Below, piece by piece: positions 27,001-33,867 of a stretch of DNA of 64,000 nucleotides. The position numbers were made by a program, and so were the translations under genes. The DNA is from Gryllotalpicola protaetiae (lineage in GTDB: Bacteria; Actinomycetota; Actinomycetes; Actinomycetales; Microbacteriaceae), in the NCBI RefSeq assembly GCF_003627055.1, contig NZ_CP032624.1:1488001-1552000 (forward strand), read 5' to 3'. The first letter of the stretch is position 1; each line of letters begins with the position of its first letter. The notes below the pieces were generated by a model. That model saw only the letters and a program-made list of their open reading frames with translations. It was not told the origin of the DNA and ran no database searches.

Positions 27001-27935
27001 AACAGGGTGCAGTCGGCCGGCACGGTGGCGGTGCCGCTCAGGTCGTCAGAGCCGTCGTCGTTGATGCTCACCGGCACGTAGCCGCCGGTCTGGTTGAGGA
27101 CATGCGCCGAGACGCTGAGCTTCAGCGCGTTGACGACCTCGGCCTCGAAGACACCGGTGACGCCGGCGGAGGCGCCGATGCCGATCCAGAGGTCTTTGGC
27201 CGCCGCGGTGACGGCGAGGCCGTCGAGCCCGTTCGGCTGCACGAAGAGGCGCACCTCGGGCAGGTAGAGGCCCTGCCAGTCGTCCGGCATCACCCGCGCG
27301 CCGGCGGGCACGCCGCTCGGCCCTGCCACCCCGCTCAGGTCGAGCACGGCGCTGCGGAATCCGAAGCCGACCGCGTCGCTCGGCCCGATCAGGGCGTATG
27401 GCGGGTCCATCCGCACCAGGTCGTAGACGTCGTCGACCTGCGTGCTCGTCGTCGCGGCCGACAGCACCTTGAAATCGACCGACGCCCCCGCCAGCTGCTT
27501 CAGCCGCAGCTTGAGCGCCGGCACGATGAACGACACGTTCTTCGTGCTGGTGTCCTGCGTGAGGCGCGCGTTCGCGACGTCGTACATCGCAGGGGTGAGG
27601 AACGGCGCATGGATCGCCACGATCGGGCTCGTCAGCGTGACCCGCCAGCCGCCGTCGTCGGCCCCGCCGGCCTGGTGCAACCCCACCTCGATGGTGATGT
27701 TCGGGTCGAGGAACTCGATCGGGGTCGTGCTGCCCGAACCCGCCTCGCCGCCGAAGCCGAGCAGGCTGAGCCCGTCTTGCGCGCTGTACGTCTTCGTCCA
27801 GCTCTTCCAGGTGCCATCGTCATCGGTGACGGTGTCAGGGGTGCCGTCGTCGTCGACGTCGTTCAGGACGTTCTCGAGTTCGGACAGGGCTCCGCCGTTC
27901 TGTGCGGAGCCCGGCAATTGATCCCACAGCGACAT
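21045..27935 (-). CDS. Giant protein A (2296 aa) with internal OmpA-like segment, unknown function
   Basis: No named family is recognised with confidence. No signal peptide or clear membrane span. The N-terminus has an Asp-rich stretch (NDVDDDGTPDTVTDDDG) that could bind calcium. Residues about 300-520 are beta-rich. At about 528-570, VDGYASWENEQ, YNLDLSNRRRDAL and ILHDAGF follow the OmpA C-terminal pattern (G-x-A/T-D ... N-x2-LS-x-RR). Residues about 700-1500 contain many amphipathic beta strands (for example GIYGFLGGMGINF, DLFFFSIEGSVELTIG), reminiscent of the large proteins filed under DUF6603 (unverified). The last third has Trp-rich beta modules like protein B. The ATG at 27935 has GGGAG upstream. 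Confidence 0.75.
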   Translation of the reverse strand: MSLWDQLPGSAQNGGALSELENVLNDVDDDGTPDTVTDDDGTWKSWTKTYSAQDGLSLLGFGGEAGSGSTTPIEFLDPNITIEVGLHQAGGADDGGWRVTLTSPIVAIHAPFLTPAMYDVANARLTQDTSTKNVSFIVPALKLRLKQLAGASVDFKVLSAATTSTQVDDVYDLVRMDPPYALIGPSDAVGFGFRSAVLDLSGVAGPSGVPAGARVMPDDWQGLYLPEVRLFVQPNGLDGLAVTAAAKDLWIGIGASAGVTGVFEAEVVNALKLSVSAHVLNQTGGYVPVSINDDGSDDLSGTATVPADCTLFIDTHGGSGANSVTITPGGAAAVIGTRASIHTDAGGQTITVTVNDAAAGLTKHLTLHFTLDTSAAGGSGGSAKAYGVTPTGTNTQFHLFLDSSDPVRVGVRETLPVGATFAWTSSSVPITGPTNEASVTLDASALTAGNPLRSDLTLTISGAPSVVSDCFFAFDHPKPAEMPGTNVNWALNPANTKDSKSPSHTQQASSRSYKEAAADLAQTIPLSTALTVDGYASWENEQDQYNLDLSNRRRDALIAILHDAGFTAVTATSTPGQGFGSANAHAGTAPRPGADTVPEEGDGFWWLARAWAQPGPGQTVTGTFTADETDWAGDVQQQDQTPQKPPQPSCFHRIGVRVELLRSTFIRAEVWGEFDLSGAADQSAPGLGLTDQQHQDNPADGIVDFLVRLRISEDREAWEVDAEFKAHDKDKDGLYQRKRGDGIPDLVLDAVGALAILAPLTAAVSSLSPAGGAVVALGEMVLGGAGLISTQQLTLYGGSLVVSDGIVSADGSTGDAAAGYKVSVFFDVETKFAFDLKIIRTADGKFMSTRYKAIGVAAEWGAASDPDFKPLAVFDPSKGYTIDAPDGSLTAVSPLDEILRIFGFKVSHDNPFFVEVQFGLGIELGIITIDTATVRADFHGSGAPDISISRLSATLDVPNVLHGTGYVSITDQQISGGFDVQVTSVNIRIAATLTIHPDPDGGPAIGILFGAEVDFPAPILLGSSGLGIYGFLGGMGINFARSYDETAELPALDWAMTHLRQNDLFTDQAWHYDKDNYSFGAGIVLGTADGGFTLHLKGVLLISVPGPDITLLAKADIISAGLPSVTGDTTATIVAVIDVDFGRGTILIALRVQYDVGGLLSVTIPVTAFFDTNTNGHWYVELGSYEHPATVKVLDAFTGSGYLEVHGDGIHLPTQPPLGADGLAFATGFHFDAVLMGSKAIGLYLECAAGFDAILAPDPLYIGGIIYVSGELRLWIIGISASAKLVVIYQGKDDSLYVHGEVHGKVDLFFFSIEGSVELTIGTDPGDPPPTVQPLVTGVEFVARTIQVMVEGSADLDTGKPVDGILSKAVENDASALPVVPIDAIPVLSFLTPAKTDAANILGGVLGSYAGAPSNPWLQIGDHWWRYEVTAVRLTGGALIPPLTPGDSAASVWWVQQPDAGQGIQLQLALLDWIPDPHPSAVPYGESLTKTVDHRWGLLCAKAADSAPVLWTFDEQPLGASASGWHLTGIPWPDDPGTVRSSAPRTQLFVHELWRIAPAIDQLQGTGPALVIGDAVPCFNRARLDGVKAVSAWGQNQPVGLSTHAALDGTAALDALDAHLAAGGTLQDFPAAFQATAWKPSTVSAFARAAASTTRLTPMTAAAGAAGAARAVAVPDAGCFGEVLRSPQHDLTEPAPGRSPEIVEAVKQAWAAASFTPDALKDAVALDAGTRLGDDTFEDVGVLLLLPRIGLEYGLVVSSRDAEGNEVASHRVSQADIVSSSNPIPAHWLDPNGPWADPVSRAGYLGARLAQAGGLLFAYVHLDKLDGKVARVVVGWKRNDVKLPVMPPFYVVAAQAVLLSEVEGHSWDIETLNSDQQALDTALTQPAGSEPLLTPGQTYHVEIDWTAAWISAAAHPGQPAPGDTPDDSTSTTQSFGFVTEPVATKPSDVATDLSPWVLGTVPSKNETGLFTHAGVSLTFSSQRVATLFDAYGLELYAVVHAASGIHPRLADQPDVSVPQVPIGGDSPYATIGEVFGVTTAWQEAAENTATQAGCLDEDNFNHDEFTMTLPYVFEPLTEYLLDVHARLKGDTGAGDIVYRVPFKTGRFSDEADFAAFVGPAPAEGRGVLTPAALGTLHDQVTGTDLDQAFESAGLGAPQVPGFPRLQVLWSTDATPQPVAVVIESSEELVRARLAPQQATPTPNPDPSHHYWKISPYEWLEVAASVTPPLGGELPAAPVDRVAVGPGGTRVIVFLGSSARGTRLKLDLVSTPLPGGTSTRTPLLSVGLLAAPWEDED

Positions 27936-28051
27936 GTGCGTCTCCCGCCAGGGTGCTCGGTTGCCGCTGACACTCGAGTGGTTCTGCGCCTGCCGATATA
28001 CGCGGAATGACGTAGACGTAGCCGCGCCATGCGCCGCTCTAGGCTCGTGCC
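27936..28051. promoter_or_regulatory. Divergent promoter region of the giant operon and the GntR gene
   Basis: On the minus strand a TATATC stretch (about 27994-27999) about 60 bp before the 27935 start is the best -10 for the giant operon; no perfect -35 was found. On the plus strand TAGGCT (28040-28045) is 6 nt from the GntR ATG, a leaderless promoter. No ATCGGATGT box, as found at the fuconate promoters, occurs here. Confidence 0.5.
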
Positions 28052-28729
28052 ATGGCCGTCACGGATGAGGCGATCCTCAAGATCAAGAACATGATCATCG
28101 ACGGCCACCTGCGCCCCGGCGATCGCCTGCCGCCCGAGAAGGAGCTCAGCGAGTCGCTCGGCCTCTCACGCAGCTCGTTGCGGGAGGCGGTGAAGGCGCT
28201 CGAGATCATCAGGGTGCTCGATGTGCGCCGCGGCGACGGCACCTTCGTGACGAGCCTCGAGCCAGGGCTGCTGCTCGAGGCGATGTCGTTCGTCGTCGAC
28301 CTGCACGAGGACGCGTCGGTGCTCGAGCTGTTCGCCGTGCGGCGGATTCTGGAGCCCGCGGCGGCTGCGATGGCGACGGTGAGGGCGACGGATGCCGATG
28401 CCGAGCGTCTGCGCGCCATGGTCACTGCCGTCTCGGCCGAGGCCTCTCTCGACGACCTTGTCGAGCACGACGTCGCGTTCCATCACGGCATCGCCGAGCT
28501 CGCCGGCAACGGCTACCTGACGAGTCTGCTCGACAGCCTCTCCGGGGGCACCATGCGCGCTCGCGTCTGGCGCGGGCTCACGCAGGAGAACGTGGTCGAA
28601 CGCACCCTCGCCGAGCATGCCGCGATCGTCGGCGCCCTCGCCTCGGGCGACGCCGAGCTCGCCCGGGCGCGCGCCGCGGTGCACATCGCGGGCGTCGAGG
28701 ACTGGTTGCGCCGAGCGGCGCGGGGATGA
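28052..28729 (+). CDS. GntR-family regulator, FadR/FCD subfamily
   Basis: 225-aa transcription factor. The N-terminal winged helix shows MIIDGHLRPGDRLPPEKELS and SRSSLREAVKALEIIRVLDV with a basic recognition helix. The C-terminal all-helical FCD domain binds a small carboxylate ligand, often through Asp/His residues such as those in VEHDVAFHHGIAELAGN. The leaderless ATG at 28052 follows TAGGCT by 6 nt. It is convergent with the fuconate dehydratase gene and is the best local candidate to control the fuconate genes, with a sugar acid as inducer (inference). It is also divergent from the giant operon, so control of that operon cannot be excluded. Confidence 0.9.
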   Translation: MAVTDEAILKIKNMIIDGHLRPGDRLPPEKELSESLGLSRSSLREAVKALEIIRVLDVRRGDGTFVTSLEPGLLLEAMSFVVDLHEDASVLELFAVRRILEPAAAAMATVRATDADAERLRAMVTAVSAEASLDDLVEHDVAFHHGIAELAGNGYLTSLLDSLSGGTMRARVWRGLTQENVVERTLAEHAAIVGALASGDAELARARAAVHIAGVEDWLRRAARG

Positions 28730-28737
28730 CGCCGAGG

Positions 28738-28815
28738 CTCATCCGCGCGATACCCGCATTGCCGCGCGGTATGCGGCCGCAGCTCGCGCGGATGCCGCCG
28801 TTACGCGCGGATGAG
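28738..28815. repeat. Palindromic intergenic element, copy 1
   Basis: Outer arms CTCATCCGCGCG (28738-28749) and CGCGCGGATGAG (28804-28815) are perfectly complementary. The interior contains CCGCGCGGTA (28762-28771). The same three modules recur in the same order at 56121-56210. It sits between the convergent GntR and fuconate dehydratase genes and may act as a terminator or a REP-like repeat. Confidence 0.5.
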
Positions 28816-28879
28816 GCAGCGCGAGCGGGCTCGCGGCGCCTGTGTAGAGGTCCCGCTGCTCGGGCATACGAGGGCCGGG

Positions 28880-30160
28880 TCAGACATCCGCAGGGAACTC
28901 ATACTCGGCGATCGAGGCGGCATGCATCTCTGTGCCGGCCCCCGGCGCAGCGGGTGGCCAGTACCGCCCGTCGTGCACATCGACCGGCGTGACGAAGTGC
29001 TCGTGCAGGTGGTCGACGAACTCGATCATGCGGTCGTCGAATGTGCCCGAGAGCGCCACGAAGTCGAACATCGCGAGGTGCTGCACCGCCTCGCACAGAC
29101 CGACGCCGCCCGCGTGCGGGCACACCGGCACCCCGAACTTCGCGGCCAGCAGCAGATTCGCGAGGTTCTCGTTCACGCCCGAGACCCGCGTGTAGTCGAT
29201 CTGCAGCACCTGCAGCGCGCCTGCCTGAAGGAACTGCTTGAACATCACGCGGTTCGCGCCGTGCTCGCCGGTCGCGACCGGAATCGGCGAGATGGCGCGC
29301 GCGATGGCCGCGTGCCCGAGCACGTCGTCGGGGTTCGTCGGCTCCTCGATCCAGGCGATGTCGAAGGGTGCGAGCGCGCGCATCCACTCGATCGCTTCGT
29401 CGACGTCCCAGCGCTGGTTGGCATCGACGGCGATACGGATGCCTGGGCCGACCGCCTCGCGCGCGATGGCGAGTCGCCGCCGGTCGTCGTCGAGGCTCGC
29501 CCCGACCTTGAGCTTGATCTGCGGGAACCCCTCGGCGACGGCCTCGCGGCTGAGCCGCGCGAGCTTCTCGTCGGTGTAGCCGAGCCAGCCGGGGGTGGTC
29601 GTGTAGGCCGGGTAGCCCTCGGCCTCGAGGCGGGCGATGCGCTCGGCGCGGCCGGGCTCTGCGCGACGCAGCAGTTCGAGCGCGTCGTCGCGGGTGAGCG
29701 CGTCGCTCAGGTACCGGAAGTCGACGAGGTCGACGAGCTCCTCCGGGCTCAGCTCGGCGAGCAGTCGCCACAGCGGCTTGCCCGCCCGCTTCGCGCGCAG
29801 GTCCCACAGGGCGTTCACGACCGCGCCGATCGCCATGTGCATAACGCCCTTCTCCGGCCCGAGCCAGCGCAGCTGCGAGTCGTGCTGCAGTCGGCGCCAG
29901 ACGCCGCCGAGGTCGGCGAGCAGCTCTTCTGCGCTCTGCCCGAGCACGTAGGGGGCGAGGGCTTTGATCGCCGCGACCTCGACGTCGTTGCCGCGCCCGA
30001 TCGTGAAGACGAACGCGTGACCGCTGTCGCCGGCGTCCGTGCCGATGCGCACGTACGCCGCGGAGTAGTCGGGGTCGGGGTTCATGGCGTCTGAGCCGTC
30101 GAGCAGGAGGGACGTCGGGAAGCGCACGTCGTGCGTGTCGAACTCGGCGATGAGACTCAC
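28880..30160 (-). CDS. L-fuconate dehydratase (enolase superfamily)
   Basis: 426-aa Mg2+-dependent enzyme removing water from L-fuconate to give 2-keto-3-deoxy-L-fuconate. Enolase-superfamily residues are all visible: the KxK acid/base motif in FPQIKLKVG, metal ligands in [18 protein letters not shown] and TGEHGANR, and the His of CPHAGGVGL. The N-terminal capping domain has [18 protein letters not shown], characteristic of fuconate dehydratases. The GTG at 30160 follows TAGGCT by 8 nt. It is divergent from the hydrolase-dehydrogenase pair that completes the pathway, with a shared regulatory region. Confidence 0.9.
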   Translation of the reverse strand: MSLIAEFDTHDVRFPTSLLLDGSDAMNPDPDYSAAYVRIGTDAGDSGHAFVFTIGRGNDVEVAAIKALAPYVLGQSAEELLADLGGVWRRLQHDSQLRWLGPEKGVMHMAIGAVVNALWDLRAKRAGKPLWRLLAELSPEELVDLVDFRYLSDALTRDDALELLRRAEPGRAERIARLEAEGYPAYTTTPGWLGYTDEKLARLSREAVAEGFPQIKLKVGASLDDDRRRLAIAREAVGPGIRIAVDANQRWDVDEAIEWMRALAPFDIAWIEEPTNPDDVLGHAAIARAISPIPVATGEHGANRVMFKQFLQAGALQVLQIDYTRVSGVNENLANLLLAAKFGVPVCPHAGGVGLCEAVQHLAMFDFVALSGTFDDRMIEFVDHLHEHFVTPVDVHDGRYWPPAAPGAGTEMHAASIAEYEFPADV

Positions 30161-30168
30161 GACTGGCG

Positions 30169-30188
30169 AGCCTAGACATCGGATGTCT
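30169..30188 (-). promoter_or_regulatory. Promoter and 15-bp palindromic operator of the fuconate dehydratase
   Basis: AGACATC-G-GATGTCT (30174-30188) is a perfect palindrome abutting the minus-strand -10 TAGGCT (30174-30169). It contains ATCGGATGT (30178-30186), which reappears exactly at 30241-30249 by the divergent promoter. It is a likely GntR/FCD operator. Confidence 0.6.
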
Positions 30189-30231
30189 GCGGTGTCAATG
30201 ATGGCCCCTGGGCCTCGGGGCGGCGACTGGT

Positions 30232-30266
30232 TAGGCTCAGATCGGATGTTTCAGGCATCCGACACC
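30232..30266 (+). promoter_or_regulatory. Promoter and operator of the fuconate hydrolase-dehydrogenase operon
   Basis: The -10 TAGGCT (30232-30237) is followed by ATCGGATGT (30241-30249), identical to the core of the palindrome at the divergent promoter. It is also the left half of a wider inverted repeat CGGATG/CATCCG. A bound regulator would cover the transcription start. A good ribosome binding site AAAGGAG (30275-30281) precedes the GTG at 30287, so this mRNA has a leader. Confidence 0.55.
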
Positions 30267-30286
30267 TCGAATGCAAAGGAGCAGAC

Positions 30287-31162
30287 GTGAGATTCGCGCG
30301 ACTCGGCCCAGCGGGCAGCGAGACCCCGGTGCTGATCGATGGCGGGGTCGCGTACGACCTGAGACCCGTCGCCGTCGACATCGACGGGGGATTCCTGTCG
30401 GGCCGCGGGCCGGCGCGTGCGGCGGAGGCGCTGGCAGCGGGCGAACTCGTGCCGCTCGACGGCGCCGATCGGCTGCGCATCGGCGCGCCGATCGCCCGGC
30501 CGAGCGCCGTGCTGTGCATCGGCATGAACTACGCGGCGCACGCCGCCGAGTCGGGCTCGGCGCCGCCCGCAGTGCCGATCGTGTTCCTGAAGACGCCGAA
30601 CACGGTGGTCGGGCCGAACGACGACGTCGAGATCCCGCGCGGCAGCGAGAAGACCGACTGGGAGGTCGAGCTCGGCATCGTGATCGGGCAGCGCGCGCTC
30701 TACCTCGACTCGCCGGCCGATTCGCTCGCGCATGTGGCCGGCTTCGTGCTCGCCAACGACCTGTCCGAGCGCACCTGGCAGCTCGAGATCTCCGGCGGCC
30801 AGTGGGGCAAGGGCAAGTCCGCGCCGGGGTTCTGCCCAGTCGGGCCGTGGCTCGTGACGCCCGATGAGGTCGACCACGCCGACCTGCGCCTGCGCAGCTT
30901 CGTGAATGACGAGCCCCGGCAGGACTCAACGACCGCCGACCTCATCTTCGGCGTCGAGACGATCGTGTGGCAGCTCAGCCAGTACCTCGCGCTTGAGCCG
31001 GGCGACCTGATTCTCACCGGCACGCCGCAGGGGGTGGCCCTGTCCGGGCGCTTCCCGTACCTCAGGGCCGGCGACGTCGTCGACCTCGAGATCGAGGGGC
31101 TCGGGCACCAGCGGCAGGTGTTCGTCGCGGCGGGCTCGGGCGCGGGCGCGGGCTCGCGGTGA
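30287..31162 (+). CDS. Fumarylacetoacetate hydrolase-family enzyme, probable 2,4-diketo-3-deoxy-L-fuconate hydrolase
   Basis: 291 aa. The FAH fold is recognised from VLCIGMNYAAHAAESG, FLKTPNTVVGPNDDV, the metal-binding DWEVELGIVIG and FVLANDLSERTWQ, and LTGTPQGVALS. In the non-phosphorylative L-fucose route an FAH-family hydrolase splits 2,4-diketo-3-deoxy-L-fuconate into pyruvate and L-lactate. The adjacent dehydratase and dehydrogenase make this role likely, though family members also act on other diketo acids. The GTG start has AAAGGAG 5 nt before it. It overlaps the next gene by 4 nt (GTGA). Confidence 0.88.
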   Translation: MRFARLGPAGSETPVLIDGGVAYDLRPVAVDIDGGFLSGRGPARAAEALAAGELVPLDGADRLRIGAPIARPSAVLCIGMNYAAHAAESGSAPPAVPIVFLKTPNTVVGPNDDVEIPRGSEKTDWEVELGIVIGQRALYLDSPADSLAHVAGFVLANDLSERTWQLEISGGQWGKGKSAPGFCPVGPWLVTPDEVDHADLRLRSFVNDEPRQDSTTADLIFGVETIVWQLSQYLALEPGDLILTGTPQGVALSGRFPYLRAGDVVDLEIEGLGHQRQVFVAAGSGAGAGSR

Positions 31163-31917
31163 GCGGGGAATTCGACGGGCTCGTCGCGGTAGTGACGGGT
31201 GGCGCATCGGGCATCGGCGCGGCGATCACGGCCGAGCTGGGCGCGCGTGGCGGCAGCGTCGCGGTGCTCGACCGCGACGTCTCCGGGGCGTCGAGCGACG
31301 TGTTCGCCGTGGTCGCGGACGTGACGGATGATGAATCCGTTCGCGCCGCCATCGAGTCGGTCGTCGCGCGGTTCGGGCGGCTCGACATCGTGATCAACAA
31401 CGCGGGCGTCGGCGCGCAGGGCGGCGTTGAGGACAATGCGGATGCCGAATGGCACCGCGTCTTCGACGTGAACGTCGTCGGCATGGTGCGCGTCGCGCGC
31501 GCGGCGCTGCCGCACCTGCGTGAGTCGCCTGCGGCCGCCATTGTGAACACCTGCTCCGTCGCGGCGAACGTCGGGCTGCCGCAGCGCGCGCTCTACTCGG
31601 CCACGAAGGGGGCGGTGCTCGGCCTGACGCGGGCGATGGCCGCGGACCACCTGCGGGAAGGCATCCGTGTCAACTGCGTGAACCCGGGCACCGCGGACAC
31701 GCCGTGGGTCGCGCGCCTGCTGTCGTCGGCTGCGGACCCCGCCGCCGAGCGCGCCGCGCTCGAGGCGCGGCAGCCGCACGGGCGGCTCGTCTCTGCGGCG
31801 GAGGTGGCCGATGCGGTCGCCTACCTCGCCAGCCCGCGCTCGCGTTCAACGACGGGAACGAGCCTCACGGTCGACGGCGGTATGGAGTCGCTGAGGCTCC
31901 GGCCTGCGGAGGACTGA
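31159..31917 (+). CDS. SDR dehydrogenase, probable 2-keto-3-deoxy-L-fuconate dehydrogenase
   Basis: 252-aa NAD(P)-dependent short-chain dehydrogenase. The Rossmann glycine motif TGGASGIG is at residues 13-20, with NNAG at about 82-85, the catalytic Ser in NTCSVAAN and YSATK at 146-150. The terminal GTSLTVDGGM is typical of classical SDRs. An Asp (VLDRD) after beta2 suggests NAD preference. Between a fuconate dehydratase and an FAH hydrolase, the expected reaction is oxidation of 2-keto-3-deoxy-L-fuconate at C4. The GTG start overlaps the upstream stop by 4 nt. L-fucose dehydrogenase, lactonase and a transporter are not in this cluster. Confidence 0.87.
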   Translation: MSGEFDGLVAVVTGGASGIGAAITAELGARGGSVAVLDRDVSGASSDVFAVVADVTDDESVRAAIESVVARFGRLDIVINNAGVGAQGGVEDNADAEWHRVFDVNVVGMVRVARAALPHLRESPAAAIVNTCSVAANVGLPQRALYSATKGAVLGLTRAMAADHLREGIRVNCVNPGTADTPWVARLLSSAADPAAERAALEARQPHGRLVSAAEVADAVAYLASPRSRSTTGTSLTVDGGMESLRLRPAED

Positions 31918-31946
31918 GCACGCTCGCCGGTCATCCGCACCCGCGA

Positions 31947-32002
31947 CGAGACGTTCCGAATCGGCCCTTTGAGTCGCTGAAAGCCCACTTTGGAACGTCT
32001 CG
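31947..32002. terminator. Hairpin between convergent genes
   Basis: CGAGACGTTCC (31947-31957) and GGAACGTCTCG (31992-32002) are perfect 11-bp arms. The 34-nt interior can partly extend the stem (CTTT ... AAAG). It lies between the SDR gene and the oppositely oriented lipocalin-like gene, as a bidirectional terminator without U-tract. Confidence 0.6.
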
Positions 32003-32049
32003 ACGACGCGAGGCGGCGCCGATCACGCGGTGTGGGCGAGGGGTGCCAG

Positions 32050-32556
32050 CTACGCCGTGCGCTGCCCGTGCAGCTCCTCGACGAGGTGCCAGGTGGCGCC
32101 CTCGTCGTCGGAGACCCAGCCCTGCCAGTCGTAGCCGTCTTCGCGAATGTCGGTGAAGTTCCACCTGATCGGGCGTCCGTCGTTCTGCGACCCGTCCTGC
32201 CGGACGCCGCCGCGCCAGGTCGAGGCGATCATGCTCGTGTACTCGTTGGCGTCCGGCGAGAAGAAGCTCACCCGGGCGACGCCCGCCTGCGGATCGGCGA
32301 CGCGCAGGCCGATCGCGACGGTGCGCCGCGTGCCGTCGGGCAACGTGACGACCTCGAGGTCCTGGATGGCGCGGCCCTCGAGGACCCAGGCGACGAGGTA
32401 GTCGAACTCGCGCGGCATCCAGTCGCCTGTCGCCTCGTCGAGCCGCTCGCCCGTCACGTGCCACGACCCGACCAGCTTGCGGAAGTTGCGCAGGCTGTGG
32501 TGCCCCTCGGCAAGCAGGGCTTCGACGAACTGGCCTGTCGCAGCGTCGAGTTCCAT
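32050..32556 (-). CDS. Hypothetical 168-aa lipocalin-like (DUF1579-type) protein
   Basis: A cytoplasmic beta-rich protein. The pattern LVGSWHVTGERLDEATGDW near the start, repeated aromatic strands (REFDYLVAWVLEGRAIQDL, RVSFFSPDANEYTSM) and the closing YDWQGWVSDDEGATWHLVEE resemble the DUF1579/lipocalin-like family of single-barrel proteins. That assignment is by pattern only, and no ligand or catalytic residue is identifiable. The ATG at 32556 has AAGGGGGC 5 nt upstream. The dcd gene lies just upstream on the same strand (20-bp gap), so it may be read through from the dcd promoter. Confidence 0.65.
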   Translation of the reverse strand: MELDAATGQFVEALLAEGHHSLRNFRKLVGSWHVTGERLDEATGDWMPREFDYLVAWVLEGRAIQDLEVVTLPDGTRRTVAIGLRVADPQAGVARVSFFSPDANEYTSMIASTWRGGVRQDGSQNDGRPIRWNFTDIREDGYDWQGWVSDDEGATWHLVEELHGQRTA

Positions 32557-32576
32557 CGTGAGCCCCCTTGTCGTAG

Positions 32577-33191
32577 TCAGTTCTCTGGTCGGCCGCTCTC
32601 GGTGGCGGTGGCGCCACTGATGTCGGTGCGGTGGAAGTTGAGGTAGCTGCGCGACGCCGTCGGGCCGCGCTGGCCCTGGTAGCGCGAGCTGTAGTCGGCC
32701 GAGCCGTACGGCTTCTCAGCCGCGCTCGACAGGCGGAAGAAGCACATCTGCCCGATCTTCATGCCGGGCCACAGCTTGATCGGCAGGGTCGCGACGTTGC
32801 TCAGCTCGAGGGTCACGTGCCCGGTGAATCCCGGGTCGATGAAGCCGGCGGTCGAGTGCGTCAGCAGGCCGAGGCGGCCGAGCGAGCTCTTGCCCTCGAG
32901 GCGGGCCGCGACGTCGTCGGGCAGCGTGACGCGCTCATAGGTCGAGCCGAGCACGAACTCGCCCGGGTGCAGGATGAACGGCTCGTCGCCCTCGACCTCG
33001 ACCAGGTGCGTGAGGTCGGGCTGGTTCTCGGCCGGGTCGATGAAGGGGTACTTGTGGTTCGAGAACAGCCGGAAGAAGCGGTCGAGGCGCACGTCGATGC
33101 TCGACGGCTGGATCATCACGGGCTCGTACGGTTCGAGTGCGATCCGGCCGCTGTCGAGTTCGGACTTGATGTCGCGGTCGCTGAGCAGCAC
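32577..33191 (-). CDS. dcd: dCTP deaminase (probably bifunctional, dUMP-forming)
   Basis: 204-aa trimeric enzyme converting dCTP to dUTP, and in actinobacterial relatives directly to dUMP. Motifs: [41 protein letters not shown], the catalytic Glu in HVTLELSN and KIGQMCFF. The last residues [18 protein letters not shown] match the Dcd C-terminus that closes over the nucleotide. The GTG at 33191 is 6 nt after TAGGCT (33203-33198, minus), so it has its own leaderless promoter lying between it and the end of the tetR gene. Confidence 0.95.
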   Translation of the reverse strand: MLLSDRDIKSELDSGRIALEPYEPVMIQPSSIDVRLDRFFRLFSNHKYPFIDPAENQPDLTHLVEVEGDEPFILHPGEFVLGSTYERVTLPDDVAARLEGKSSLGRLGLLTHSTAGFIDPGFTGHVTLELSNVATLPIKLWPGMKIGQMCFFRLSSAAEKPYGSADYSSRYQGQRGPTASRSYLNFHRTDISGATATESGRPEN

Positions 33192-33207
33192 GCGGCCAGC
33201 CTATCGG

Positions 33208-33807
33208 CTATCCCTTTTTCATCAGGGGCAGAACGACCTCGTCGATGATCGACTCGATGACGTCCTCCGGCACGGGCTTGAGGGTCATCAGCAGCTCGTG
33301 GCGGTACAGGTCGAATGCGACGGCGCGGATGCGAGGGGTGAGCTTGGCCGCATCGATCTCGCCGCGCGCCGCGGCGCGGTTCAGCACGGTGTCGAGCGTG
33401 CTGGTGCGGCCGCTGAGGAACGTCTCGCGCAGGTCGGCGAAGCTCGTGCCCGTCTCTGCGTAGTAGGCGCCGAGGCGCGCGCTCATGAGAACCGCGTAGG
33501 GCGCGCGGGTCTCGTTGGCGCGGCGGAAGATCTCGAGCAGGTCGCCGCGCAGGGTGCCGGTGTCGGGCACGATCGCCCGGCCCTGTTGGGCCCACCTGGC
33601 GACGGTAGCGGTGACGAGTTCGGGCTTCGAGGCCCAGCGGCGGTAGACGACCGCCCGGCTGGTCTTCGCCCGCTCGGCGACGGACTCGATGGTGAATCCG
33701 TCGTAGCCCTTCTCGTCGAGCTCGTCCCACGCGGCATCCAGCAGGGCGTTCTCGAGCGCCTCGCCGCGGCGGCGCTGCGGAGTCTGCGAATCTTCTTTAA
33801 GAGACAT
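33208..33807 (-). CDS. TetR-family repressor
   Basis: 199 aa. The N-terminal helix-turn-helix reads DAAWDELDEKGYDGFTIESV, AERAKTSRAVVYRRW and ASKPELVTATV, a standard TetR DNA-binding domain. The C-terminal ligand pocket is of the tetracyclin-repressor-like C-terminal type. It is divergent from a DHA2 exporter across 60 bp containing a TCTA-N5-TAGA repeat, so repression of that exporter and itself is likely. The -10 TAGAAT lies about 10 nt before its ATG. Confidence 0.9.
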   Translation of the reverse strand: MSLKEDSQTPQRRRGEALENALLDAAWDELDEKGYDGFTIESVAERAKTSRAVVYRRWASKPELVTATVARWAQQGRAIVPDTGTLRGDLLEIFRRANETRAPYAVLMSARLGAYYAETGTSFADLRETFLSGRTSTLDTVLNRAAARGEIDAAKLTPRIRAVAFDLYRHELLMTLKPVPEDVIESIIDEVVLPLMKKG

Positions 33808-33827
33808 TGCGTTTCTTATTCTAGCGC

Positions 33828-33840
33828 TCTATCGTTTAGA
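33828..33840. promoter_or_regulatory. Candidate TetR operator between tetR and the exporter
   Basis: TCTA-tcgtt-TAGA is a short perfect inverted repeat centred in the 60-bp divergent space. It is flanked by two direct ATTCTA copies (33817-33822 and 33849-33854). It overlaps the probable exporter -10 TATCGT (33830-33835). Confidence 0.45.
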
Positions 33841-33867
33841 TACAGAGTGATTCTAAAGGAGCCTGTG

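Noticed and set aside
17263-27935. Giant operon as an extracellular contractile injection system or polyketide/NRPS locus
   Set aside because: No sheath, tube, baseplate or AAA+ genes are nearby, and no ketosynthase, adenylation or carrier motifs occur in the proteins.
24027-28010. A 1327-codon open frame on the plus strand, opposite giant gene A
   Set aside because: It is the complement of a clearly coding frame; its product is Arg/Gly/Val-rich low-complexity with no domain pattern, as expected for antisense frames in 70 % GC DNA.
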